From contig DUNY01000275.1 of assembly GCA_012839145.1 (NCBI GenBank), positions 1 to 11,336 on the forward strand: DNA of 11,336 bases. The letters are read 5' to 3'. How positions within the stretch are numbered: the first letter of the stretch is position 1; each line of letters starts with the position of its first letter. The notes below the pieces were generated by a model. That model was not told where the DNA came from. It did not search any database and saw only the letters and a list, made by a program, of their open reading frames with translations. Shown in pieces: positions 1 to 5,623 of the stretch. Made by a program: the position numbers and the translations under genes. Origin of the DNA: Thermoanaerobacterales bacterium (GTDB lineage Bacteria > Bacillota > Thermosediminibacteria > Thermosediminibacterales > Tepidanaerobacteraceae).

Positions 1-764
1 AGACCACTTTCGCCCAGAGACTTATAGTGCAGCTTATGGTAAATGGTTTAAGACCTATTTCCATTTCTTTGGATGATTATTTTCTGGATAGGGACAAAAC
101 TCCCCTGGGAGATGACGGAAAACCGGATTTTGAAGCCCTTGATGCCATTGAGGTACGACTTTTCAACCAGCATTTGACAAGACTAATACAGGGCAAGGAA
201 GTAATACTTCCTAGATACAATTTTCATACAGGAAAAAGAGAATATTCAAAGACTCCCACTGAAATCGAAAAGGATCAGCCCATTATTATTGAAGGTATCC
301 ATGGTTTAAATGAGCGCTTAACGGCGTCAATTCCTAAGGAAAACAAATTCAAGATATATGTAAGTGCTCTGACCCAACTTAGCATAGATAACCATAACCG
401 TATTTCTACAACTGATACGAGACTGTTGAGGCGCATTGTAAGGGATAGCTGGAGCAGATCAGCAGATGCAAAAAAGACTATTTCAATGTGGCCGGCGGTT
501 TTAAAAGGTGCGGAGAAAAACATTTTTCCATATCAAGAAGAAGCTGATGTAATGTTTAATTCCGCTTTAGTTTATGAAATGGCGGTATTAAAAAAATACG
601 CTGAGCCATTGCTGAAACAAATAAAAGAACAGGACACTGAATATATTAAGGCAAAACACCTTTTGAAATTTCTCGAGTATTTTGAACCGATTAAGGATGA
701 GAAAGATATTCCACTCACTTCGATTATTCGTGAGTTTGTTGGAAACAGTTGTTTTTATGATTGA
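1..764 (+). CDS. Uridine-kinase-type nucleoside kinase, 5' end missing
   Basis: Predicted cytoplasmic kinase of the phosphoribulokinase/uridine kinase family, which transfers the ATP gamma-phosphate to a nucleoside in pyrimidine salvage. The frame is open from base 3, and the first visible residues, TTFAQRL, continue a Walker A loop (the two bases before them fit the end of a Lys codon). The start and most of the P-loop therefore lie upstream. Visible are SLDDYFLDRD shortly after the P-loop (substrate-binding region), LPRYNFHTGKRE, the Walker-B-like strand PIIIEGIHGLNE, and RRIVRDSWSR in the lid region; 253 residues are present. In clostridia this domain is commonly the C-terminal half of a ~550-residue protein with an N-terminal TGS/ThrRS-like part, so the whole gene may be twice this size (inference; often labelled udk). 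Its end overlaps a convergent minus-strand gene by 41 bp. No terminator is visible after the stop. Confidence 0.9.
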   Translation, partial: TTFAQRLIVQLMVNGLRPISISLDDYFLDRDKTPLGDDGKPDFEALDAIEVRLFNQHLTRLIQGKEVILPRYNFHTGKREYSKTPTEIEKDQPIIIEGIHGLNERLTASIPKENKFKIYVSALTQLSIDNHNRISTTDTRLLRRIVRDSWSRSADAKKTISMWPAVLKGAEKNIFPYQEEADVMFNSALVYEMAVLKKYAEPLLKQIKEQDTEYIKAKHLLKFLEYFEPIKDEKDIPLTSIIREFVGNSCFYD

Positions 765-1083
765 GGTTTTTAGGTAATTTTAAGGAGGCGCTAGAAGACG
801 GTCCTGCAAGAGGGTGTCTTGGGGCATGAACTACGGTTATGCTGCTGTATACAAGCTCGTAATCATATTTAGTGCAATCGCTATTAAGACAGTTTTTGCG
901 AATTTCTGCCCGGGGAACTACCACTGTCAATTCGTGAGGTATTTTTAAATTCATATTTCTTGAAACCTTTATACAAAGACCCGGAAGACTGATTTCCACC
1001 AGGTCCTTTTGCCGGGTTTTTGTTTTTTTGATTAAATTATCAAAAAATCCCTTGAAACTTATGAAAGGCTTTTTTCGAAACAT
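724..1083 (-). CDS. Small unknown protein, minus strand
   Basis: 119 residues; I do not recognise the family. It is supported as a gene by a near-ideal ribosome-binding site (AAGGAG, then 7 nt, then ATG) and by codon choice like the neighbouring genes, with no unusual run of rare codons. The N-terminal ~30 residues are basic (FRKKPF, IKKTKTRQK). The middle, about residues 30-60, looks like beta strands (VEISLPGLCIKV, then HELTVVVPRAE). A CLNSDC pair of cysteines sits near residues 67-72. The tail after about residue 85 is Pro/Ser/Asn-rich and low in hydrophobics, so it may be disordered. There is no signal peptide or membrane segment. It stands alone on the minus strand, convergent with the nucleoside kinase (41-bp overlap) and divergent from the cold-shock gene. 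It could still be a chance ORF. Confidence 0.55.
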   Translation of the reverse strand: MFRKKPFISFKGFFDNLIKKTKTRQKDLVEISLPGLCIKVSRNMNLKIPHELTVVVPRAEIRKNCLNSDCTKYDYELVYSSITVVHAPRHPLAGPSSSASLKLPKNLNHKNNCFQQTHE

Positions 1084-1094
1084 ATATATTCTCC

Positions 1095-1122
1095 TTACTT
1101 TTGGCTTTAGATGTGTTATAAT
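1095..1122 (+). promoter_or_regulatory. Possible distal promoter of the cold-shock gene
   Basis: TTACTT, 16 nt, then TATAAT preceded by TG one base away (extended -10, TGtTATAAT). The start would fall near 1129 and give a ~150-nt leader with a small GCAGA/TCTGC hairpin at 1139-1151. Long leaders are common on cold-shock mRNAs. The -35 match is weak, and the AT-rich stretch could also serve the minus-strand gene. Confidence 0.35.
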
Positions 1123-1200
1123 ATATTATATGAATGTTGCAGAAAATCTGCCTAAATTATAATTCAACAAATAAAAAACATAATATCCTTCCTATTTAAT

Positions 1201-1229
1201 TTGACTTTGCTTTTTCAGTGTGATATATT
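1201..1229 (+). promoter_or_regulatory. SigA-type promoter of the cold-shock gene
   Basis: TTGACT (1201-1206), a 17-nt spacer, and TATATT (1224-1229) with an upstream TG (TGaTATATT, extended -10). The predicted start near 1236 leaves a leader of about 43 nt before the TTG start codon. This is the best vegetative promoter match I found in the window. Confidence 0.7.
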
Positions 1230-1278
1230 GAAAAAAAGAAGGGCCCATCTCTATTTAGTTTTTAGGAGGAATGAATAA

Positions 1279-1476
1279 TTGCAAGGTAAAGTTAAGTGGT
1301 TTAACCAGGAAAAAGGTTATGGATTTATTGAAGTAGAAGGAGATAAAGACGTTTTTGTTCATTATTCGGCTATACAGCAGGAAGGCTTTAAAACCTTAAA
1401 AGAAGGAGATACTGTCGAGTTTGATGTGGTGGAAGGACAGAAAGGCCCTCAAGCCGCAAATGTTACAGTTTTATAG
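1279..1476 (+). CDS. Cold-shock protein (CspA/CspB family)
   Basis: A 65-residue single cold-shock domain that binds single-stranded RNA/DNA and melts mRNA structure in the cytoplasm. It shows KVKWFN at residues 4-9, RNP1 KGYGFIEV (12-19) and RNP2 VFVHYSAI (25-32), plus the usual GPQAANV end. It is full length for the family. The start is TTG at 1279 behind AGGAGG (1264-1269, 9-nt spacing). The ATG at 1271 lies in another frame and opens only a 21-codon ORF. The gene is monocistronic: a strong promoter upstream, a strong terminator 9 nt downstream. Csp genes are usually multicopy and constitutive, cold- or stationary-phase-induced; the sequence alone does not show which applies. Confidence 0.97.
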   Translation: MQGKVKWFNQEKGYGFIEVEGDKDVFVHYSAIQQEGFKTLKEGDTVEFDVVEGQKGPQAANVTVL

Positions 1477-1484
1477 CTGAAAAC

Positions 1485-1512
1485 AAGCCCGGGTTCATGT
1501 CCCGGGCTTTTC
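1485..1512 (+). terminator. Rho-independent terminator after csp
   Basis: A 9-bp perfect stem, AAGCCCGGG (1485-1493) and CCCGGGCTT (1501-1509), with a 7-nt loop, continuing into a short T-rich tail. It closes the cold-shock transcription unit and separates it from hpf. Confidence 0.85.
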
Positions 1513-1534
1513 ATGTATTTGTATCAACTAACAA

Positions 1535-1561
1535 GAAGGATTTTTTACACAAATAGGGAAT
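1535..1561 (+). promoter_or_regulatory. Sigma-H-type promoter of hpf
   Basis: GAAGGATTT (1535-1543), 11 nt, AGGGAAT (1555-1561). This matches the published Bacillus sigma-H consensus (RNAGGAWWW, 11-12 nt, RNNGAAT) at every fixed position, with the same 11-nt spacing as the spoVG promoter. Transcription would start near 1568, leaving a ~115-nt leader. The B. subtilis hpf orthologue (yvyD) is known to be driven by sigma-H and sigma-B. Confidence 0.7.
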
Positions 1562-1623
1562 AATATATATATCACATGTTACATATCAGAAGAATGCACC
1601 TTGAAAAATCAATCAAACTATGA

Positions 1624-1652
1624 ATAAAATGCATTAACCAAATGCATTTTAT
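1624..1652 (+). promoter_or_regulatory. 12-bp hairpin in the hpf leader
   Basis: Perfect inverted repeat: bases 1624-1635 pair with 1641-1652 around an AACCA loop. Each arm contains the palindrome ATGCAT. It sits about 30 nt before the hpf start and is followed by A, not T, so it is not a terminator. It could be an mRNA-stability or translation element, or a DNA operator. Confidence 0.5.
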
Positions 1653-1682
1653 AAAAAAATTCCCAGAAGGGAGTTGAGCTTT

Positions 1683-2210
1683 ATGAAGGTAAATGTCAGC
1701 GGCAAAAATATTAATGTAACAAAAGCTTTAAAAGAGTATGCGGAAAAGAAGGTAGGAAAGCTCGAAAGGTTTTTTGACACCAACGTAGATGCTCAAGTAA
1801 CCCTAAGTGTCGAAAAAGACCGACACATAGTTGAGGTCACCATGCCTATCAATGGAATGTTACTGCGGGGTGAAACGGAAACTCAAGACATGTACTCTTC
1901 CATCGATGTAGTGGTTGATAAACTGGAAAAACAAATAGAAAAGTATAAGACAAAAATGTCTCGCAGCATCAAGAAGACACCATTAAAATACAACGGTAAG
2001 GAACCAAAGCCATCGAATGACAACGAACCAAGAATTGTGAGGGTCAAGAGATTTGCCCTAAAACCCATGGATTTAGAAGAGGCAGTAATGCAAATGGATT
2101 TATTGGGTCATGATTTCTTCGTATTTTCAAATGCAGAAACTGATGAAGTAAATGTGGTGTATAAAAGACGTGATGGGAATTATGGTTTGATAGAACCAGA
2201 ACTCTTATAA
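1683..2210 (+). CDS. hpf: Ribosome hibernation promoting factor, long form
   Basis: 175 residues, the size of long-form HPF of Firmicutes, which dimerises 70S ribosomes into inactive 100S particles in stationary phase. The N-terminal domain, residues 1-95 (MKVNVSGKNINVT start, basic helix EKKVGKLERFF, second helix to YKTKMSRSIKK), is the YfiA/RaiA fold that sits in the decoding region. A polar linker follows at about 98-115. The C-terminal dimerisation domain, about 117-175, carries RIVRVKRFALKPMDLEEAVMQM split around its conserved core, then LLGHDFFVF and VVYKRRDGNYGLIEP. I prefer ATG 1683 over in-frame TTG 1674 because the AAGGGAG site (1667-1673) abuts the TTG but lies 9 nt from the ATG. 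It is monocistronic, with a sigma-H-type promoter, a hairpin in the leader and a strong terminator. Confidence 0.97.
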   Translation: MKVNVSGKNINVTKALKEYAEKKVGKLERFFDTNVDAQVTLSVEKDRHIVEVTMPINGMLLRGETETQDMYSSIDVVVDKLEKQIEKYKTKMSRSIKKTPLKYNGKEPKPSNDNEPRIVRVKRFALKPMDLEEAVMQMDLLGHDFFVFSNAETDEVNVVYKRRDGNYGLIEPELL

Positions 2211-2225
2211 ATACTTAGAATAAGC

Positions 2226-2260
2226 AAAGCCTGCTATTAGTTATAATAGCAGGCTTTTTC
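2226..2260 (+). terminator. Rho-independent terminator after hpf
   Basis: A 14-bp perfect stem (2226-2239 with 2244-2257), GTTA loop and a T-run, starting 16 nt after the hpf stop. Confidence 0.92.
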
Positions 2261-2278
2261 AACTTTTTTCTTAAAATA

Positions 2279-2305
2279 GAAGGAATTAGGATTAAAAAGT
2301 CGAAT
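2279..2305 (+). promoter_or_regulatory. Sigma-H-type promoter of the unknown gene
   Basis: GAAGGAATT (2279-2287), 11 nt, GTCGAAT (2299-2305). It is a full match to RNAGGAWWW/RNNGAAT with the preferred spacing, placed between the hpf terminator and the next gene. The predicted start near 2312 gives a ~23-nt leader to the GTG start. The -10 region contains AGTCGAA, one base from the Spo0A box TGTCGAA, so Spo0A control is conceivable (inference). Confidence 0.75.
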
Positions 2306-2334
2306 TTAAACCATATGAAATGTGGGGTGGTGTT

Positions 2335-2988
2335 GTGAATGATTTTTTGGAAAAGGATCAGGTCATTTCACACTGTGAAGATTTAATAAAAAAAATCAAA
2401 GACATCGTTTCTGCAAAAATCGTAACAGGGGATGATGGCAAAATATCTGAGATTCATGTAATCTCAAAGTCAAACAGGAATCCGAAGCAGATAGTGAGGG
2501 ATATAGAATCCACACTGATAGCATTTCTAGGATCTGAAATCGATCATAAAAAAATTAGCGTTGCCCAGATAAAAAGTGAAGATGAACGTTTTGTTGAGAC
2601 AAGGCTCAGGATTGAAGGAATTTTAACAAACAAAACTTATAATAGTCTTGAAGTAAAAGTCTCCCTTGCTGATCCGGAAGGAAAAATATTTGAGGGAATA
2701 GCAAACGGTGCGGCGTCATTTCAAAGTCGCATGAGAACTACTGCTTGCGCTACACTAAATGCCATTTCGCTATTTCTTGCAGAGAGCTTTGTCCTTTCTT
2801 TGGATGATGTACATACATTTAAAATTGGTAATCATCAGGCGGTATCTGTGCTTATTTCAGTTTTAACAAGTGAAAAAGATGAATATCTTTTGGGTAGTGC
2901 TCTGATTAAGCAAGATACCTATGAAGCAGTGGTTGCGGCAGTATTAAGTGCAATAAACAGGAGAATAAGCTTACTGATTAAAGAATAG
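2335..2988 (+). CDS. Conserved-looking protein of unknown function
   Basis: 217 residues, soluble, with no signal peptide or membrane segment; I cannot name the family. Residues 3-25 form a helix. Residues 26-80 look like strand-helix-strand (KISEIHVISKSNRNP, KQIVRDIESTLIAFLG, then EIDHKKISVAQI). Residues 85-155 and 165-217 look like two related strand-strand-helix units: LEVKVSLADPEGKIFEG followed by the helix RMRTTACATLNAISLFLA, and AVSVLISVLTSE followed by AVVAAVLSAINRRIS. This suggests an internally duplicated ligand- or partner-binding fold. The start is GTG 2335 behind GGGGTGG (2324-2330). The in-frame ATG at 2320 would lie inside the ribosome-binding site and only a few bases from the predicted transcript start. 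The sigma-H promoter argues for a post-exponential or sporulation role next to hpf. Confidence 0.88.
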   Translation: MNDFLEKDQVISHCEDLIKKIKDIVSAKIVTGDDGKISEIHVISKSNRNPKQIVRDIESTLIAFLGSEIDHKKISVAQIKSEDERFVETRLRIEGILTNKTYNSLEVKVSLADPEGKIFEGIANGAASFQSRMRTTACATLNAISLFLAESFVLSLDDVHTFKIGNHQAVSVLISVLTSEKDEYLLGSALIKQDTYEAVVAAVLSAINRRISLLIKE

Positions 2989-2992
2989 AGAT

Positions 2993-3192
2993 TAAGGGCC
3001 GACACTAAAGCGGAGCGATTTTATAGCCTGCTTAACTAGCGGTGTAGCAGAGCATATACAGTAGGGAGGCTATAAAGTGAAACTCAACAGCACACTCGTT
3101 AAAATCTTGTTGGCATTGTTTGCCTTAGTGTTGTCCGGCGGTGCGAGTTATAGATTAGGACCATAATACTATTATAGTAAGGTCGGCCCTTA
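2993..3192 (+). ncRNA. Candidate ~200-nt structured leader RNA, unassigned
   Basis: The outer arms TAAGGGCCGAC (2993-3003) and GTCGGCCCTTA (3182-3192) are perfect 11-bp complements and would close a 200-nt domain. Inside is a second perfect stem, TTTATAGCCT (3020-3029) with AGGCTATAAA (3067-3076), whose 3' arm covers the end of a GGGAGG ribosome-binding site. Smaller possible stems are GGCA/TGCC (3112-3124) and TACTA/TAGTA (3167-3179). It ends 10 nt before the ribosome-binding site of the HD-GYP gene. Size and proximity to hpf recall the raiA-motif RNA of Clostridia, but that motif normally lies directly upstream of raiA/hpf and I cannot test the consensus. Alternatives: a small element with 11-bp terminal repeats, or plain coding DNA for the peptide. 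Confidence 0.45.
3077..3166 (+). CDS. 29-residue single-pass membrane peptide
   Basis: Short ORF from GTG 3077 with a strong site (GGGAGG at 3064-3069, 7-nt spacing), ending at TAA 3164. The N-terminus is short and basic with two lysines. It is followed by a hydrophobic core around residues 10-19 (ILLALFALVL), then a Gly/Ser turn and the tail YRLGP with one arginine. The pattern fits a small membrane peptide or a cleaved signal-like peptide. It lacks the cysteine expected of AgrD-type cyclic lactone peptides. The 10-bp stem at 3020-3029/3067-3076 would hide its ribosome-binding site, so its translation may be switched. It sits 47 bp before the HD-GYP gene and could act as a leader peptide or as a partner of the two membrane proteins downstream. 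Function unknown; a chance ORF is possible. Confidence 0.5.
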   Translation: MKLNSTLVKILLALFALVLSGGASYRLGP

Positions 3193-3213
3193 TTAAATTA
3201 TAAAGGTGATAGA

Positions 3214-4488
3214 ATGATAAAACATACTCCTAAGTCATTTAGATATTTTTTTATTTTTACTCTCATCATATCCTTTCTTTTTTTATCTACAGTAATACCC
3301 ATTGAATTGAATATCTTATATGATTCATTTCTCAGTCGCTTGTTTTTTCTGGTAATACTGACTGCAGCTCAACAGTTACCGGTTACGCTGCCATTTCATG
3401 CCGAAGTGACCGTTGATTTTGCCATTTTACTCAGTATCATAATGATCTTTGGGAGCAAAATAAGCATATTATTGGTGTTTATATCCACCGTCATTACGGA
3501 GTATAAAAGGCGAAAAATAATGCCTTTTTACAAATCAGTTTTTAATATTAACTTATACATTATTATGGCAGGCACATCAAGCTTGTTATACGAAAAACTT
3601 GGAGGAATACCGGGTCAGATAGACCTAACTCAAATTCATGATATATTACGAATAATTGTTGTGACATGTACCTATCTTATTGTTAATGTAGGTCTTATAA
3701 CTATTGCATTGTCACTATTGGAAAATAAACGCGGCTATTTGATTTTTTTTAATACAATAAAACTGACGTTGCCGAATTATATCGCTCTTGCACCTTTAGG
3801 AAGTCTATTGGCAGTCATATATATAAATATAGGTATATTCGGAGTACTGCTTTTTTTAATACCCCTTCTAACTGCTCGCCATTCTTTTCAGCTTTATATG
3901 AACATGCGCAAGGTATACCTTGATACCATTCAGGCACTGGCAACTACAATAGAAGCTAAAGACCCATATACTCACGGACATTCCGATAGAGTTGCAAAAT
4001 ACTCATTAATAATCGCTGAAGAAATGAAACTGCCCGGTGATTTTATAGACATGCTGAAATATGCCGCTTTACTGCATGACATAGGCAAAATCGGTATTCC
4101 TGAACAAATACTGAATAAACCGGGTAAACTTTCTGAAAATGAATTTAACAAAGTAAAGCAACATCCTGAATTGGGAGCATCTATTGTTGAAAAACTTGAC
4201 TTTCTCTCCAAATCTGCCACTTTCATAAAATTCCATCATGAGAGATTAAATGGTAGCGGTTATCCCCAAGGTCTATGCGGAGAAGATATACCCCTTGGTG
4301 CCGCAATACTGGCTGTAGCCGATGCCTTTGATGCCATGACTACTGATAGACCTTACCGAAAGGCTTGGAAGGTAAACGAGGCCATGGCGGAGATTGAAAA
4401 AAATTCAGGGATTCAATTTAAAGCAGAGGTGGTTAAGGCCTTGAAAGATTCTTTAGAGAAAGGGAGAATTAGTATCAATGTTGGTTGA
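3214..4488 (+). CDS. Membrane HD-GYP protein, predicted c-di-GMP phosphodiesterase
   Basis: 424 residues. Residues 10-225 hold about seven hydrophobic segments forming a membrane sensor of the kind seen in MASE-type HD-GYP proteins (FxSVFNIN near 107-113 and an AG turn near 119 recall MASE9; not certain). Residues 232-420 are an HD-GYP domain: KDPYTHGHSDRVAKYS (249-264), the HD pair in LLHDIGKIGIP (286-296), HHERLNGSGYP (341-351) and VADAFDAMTTDRPYR (368-382). HD-GYP domains hydrolyse c-di-GMP with a two- or three-metal centre on the cytoplasmic side. The usual Asp before G-x-GYP is Asn346 here, with the GYP itself intact. Start: ATG with AAAGGTGA 4-5 nt upstream. It overlaps the next gene by 11 bp, implying translational coupling, and may be controlled by the RNA/peptide element just upstream. 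Confidence 0.93.
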   Translation: MIKHTPKSFRYFFIFTLIISFLFLSTVIPIELNILYDSFLSRLFFLVILTAAQQLPVTLPFHAEVTVDFAILLSIIMIFGSKISILLVFISTVITEYKRRKIMPFYKSVFNINLYIIMAGTSSLLYEKLGGIPGQIDLTQIHDILRIIVVTCTYLIVNVGLITIALSLLENKRGYLIFFNTIKLTLPNYIALAPLGSLLAVIYINIGIFGVLLFLIPLLTARHSFQLYMNMRKVYLDTIQALATTIEAKDPYTHGHSDRVAKYSLIIAEEMKLPGDFIDMLKYAALLHDIGKIGIPEQILNKPGKLSENEFNKVKQHPELGASIVEKLDFLSKSATFIKFHHERLNGSGYPQGLCGEDIPLGAAILAVADAFDAMTTDRPYRKAWKVNEAMAEIEKNSGIQFKAEVVKALKDSLEKGRISINVG

Positions 4489-5050
4489 TTTTTTAATAAT
4501 TTCGCTTTTAGTCGGGCTCTTTCGAGGTGGAAAGCTAAAAGACCTCGTGGAAATACCCATAAAGAATATAGAATTTATTTTCATGTCTTTTGCTATAAGG
4601 TATTTACCTTTAATATTGAAAGGCTCTCTCTTGAATCTAGCCATTCGTTTCAATTGGCTGGTGGTTACAGTGCCTTATATGCTTCTCCTCTATGCATTGA
4701 TCACAAACTTTCATATCAGAGCTATGGGCCTTGTCGCTCTCGGTGTTTTTATGAATTATATTGTAATTTTTGCCAATGGATGGAAAATGCCGGTTTCCCT
4801 TTGGGCTTTAGAACTTACTCGCCTTGAAGGTTTAAAAGAGTTGCTTTTCGATCCTAATTATCTATATCATACTGCTGTGGATTCTACAACTAAACTCAAA
4901 TTTTTGGCCGATGTTATTCCAATGCCGCCACCTTATCCTAAGCCCAGGGTATTTAGCATCGGTGATTTAACTATGAGTCTAGGCTTGTTTTTTCTAATTC
5001 AAAAGTATATGAAACCCGTCATTGCTAAAAAGATCCACACAACTGATTAA
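4478..5050 (+). CDS. DUF5317-like multipass membrane protein
   Basis: 190 residues with five or so hydrophobic segments (about 1-17, 33-50, 60-80, 83-101 and a C-terminal one near 160-178). The features I associate with DUF5317 are FANGWKMPVS (about 98-107), then a conserved patch around LADVIPMPPPYP (143-154) and FSIGDLTMSLG shortly after. No enzymatic motif is visible and the family role is unknown. The ATG lies inside the end of the HD-GYP gene in another frame (11-bp overlap), with AGGGAG 11 nt upstream, so the two are almost certainly co-translated and may work together at the membrane, for example the DUF5317 protein as sensor or scaffold for the phosphodiesterase (inference). A terminator follows directly. 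Confidence 0.88.
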   Translation: MLVDFLIISLLVGLFRGGKLKDLVEIPIKNIEFIFMSFAIRYLPLILKGSLLNLAIRFNWLVVTVPYMLLLYALITNFHIRAMGLVALGVFMNYIVIFANGWKMPVSLWALELTRLEGLKELLFDPNYLYHTAVDSTTKLKFLADVIPMPPPYPKPRVFSIGDLTMSLGLFFLIQKYMKPVIAKKIHTTD

Positions 5051-5051
5051 T

Positions 5052-5071
5052 CCCCTGAAAGGGGTTTTTTT
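5052..5071 (+). terminator. Terminator of the HD-GYP/DUF5317 operon
   Basis: A short stem CCCCT/AGGGG (5052-5056 with 5060-5064) followed by seven T. The stem is only 5 bp, but it is all-GC except one pair and sits 2 nt after the stop codon. Confidence 0.7.
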
Positions 5072-5075
5072 ATAT

Positions 5076-5105
5076 ACGACAATAATTTATCTGCTAGAAT
5101 ATAAT
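5076..5105 (+). promoter_or_regulatory. Possible old promoter of the decayed MFS gene
   Basis: ACGACA, 18 nt, then a perfect TATAAT (5100-5105). The -35 is only 4 of 6. The position, 30 bp before the pseudogene's ATG and its GGAGG site, fits. Confidence 0.35.
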
Positions 5106-5134
5106 AGTTACTAATGATGTCTATGGAGGAAATA

Positions 5135-5533
5135 ATGGAAAACACATATAAAATATTAAACCCACTTATGATAGCAGCGGTCATGGAACAGCCGACTCCG
5201 GTCATGGTTCATATTTTCCCTCAAAAGAGCGGGGAAAGGCTATGGGACTATATGTTGTTTCCGTTTCTATCGGTCTTACCCTAGAACCTTTTCTGGAGGA
5301 CTGCTGTTGTCAAGCCTACGCAGTGTATACCATTTAAAAACAAAACTTCCATTAAGAATGACGCTCGAGATATTGCAGCCATTAAAGGAATAAAGGGTGT
5401 CTTTATAATGGCTTTTGCTTGTGCATTAGTAAGTGTTTTAGCTGCTTTAAAGATGCATACGCCGCTGGAAACGCCGGAAAGAAAGCGAGATTTTCAATTG
5501 AAAAAAGGAGTATTAGGTGATACAATTAAGTAA
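5135..5533 (+). pseudogene. Remnant of an MFS drug/H+ antiporter (DHA2-like)
   Basis: Pieces of one multidrug-exporter gene survive in three frames. It begins with ATG behind GGAGG and reaches MVHIFPQK. A 1-base loss near 5222 then moves the frame to ERGKAMGLYVVSVSIGLTL, the conserved motif after TM4 of EmrB/QacA-type transporters, normally followed by GPFLGG. A second shift near 5294 exposes GGLLLSSLRSVY. Then most of the gene is missing. From about 5345 the C-terminal end reads AAIKGIKGVFIMAFACALVS up to a stop at 5531-5533, including the last membrane helix and a charged tail. An intact member has 450-500 residues; only about 130 codons remain. It cannot make a functional transporter. It was a single gene between the HD-GYP operon and secA. 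Confidence 0.8.
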
Positions 5534-5551
5534 GTAAAGATGAATCTGGAC

Positions 5552-5580
5552 ATAAGGAACCATTATGGTTCCTTATTATT
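5552..5580 (+). terminator. Hairpin before secA (old terminator or leader element)
   Basis: An 11-bp perfect stem (5552-5562 with 5566-5576) with a TTA loop and a modest T-rich tail, 19 nt after the stop of the decayed transporter. It may work in both directions, and it lies 44 nt before secA. Confidence 0.6.
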
Positions 5581-5623
5581 GTAACTTGACCTGTATTGCG
5601 CTTTCAACAAATGAGGTGATAGT

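Noticed and set aside
275..523. 82-residue minus-strand ORF inside the nucleoside kinase
   Set aside because: It lies wholly within a well-supported gene and has no recognisable motif.
1674..1682. TTG start for hpf three codons upstream
   Set aside because: The AAGGGAG site directly abuts it, whereas ATG 1683 has 9-nt spacing and matches the usual HPF N-terminus.
2320..2334. ATG start for the unknown sigma-H gene
   Set aside because: It would overlap the GGGGTGG ribosome-binding site and lie only a few bases from the predicted transcription start.
2957..2986. Sigma-H promoter before the structured element
   Set aside because: Half-matches exist (ACAGGAGAA and AAAGAAT), but one core base is wrong and the spacer is 14 nt, not 11-12.
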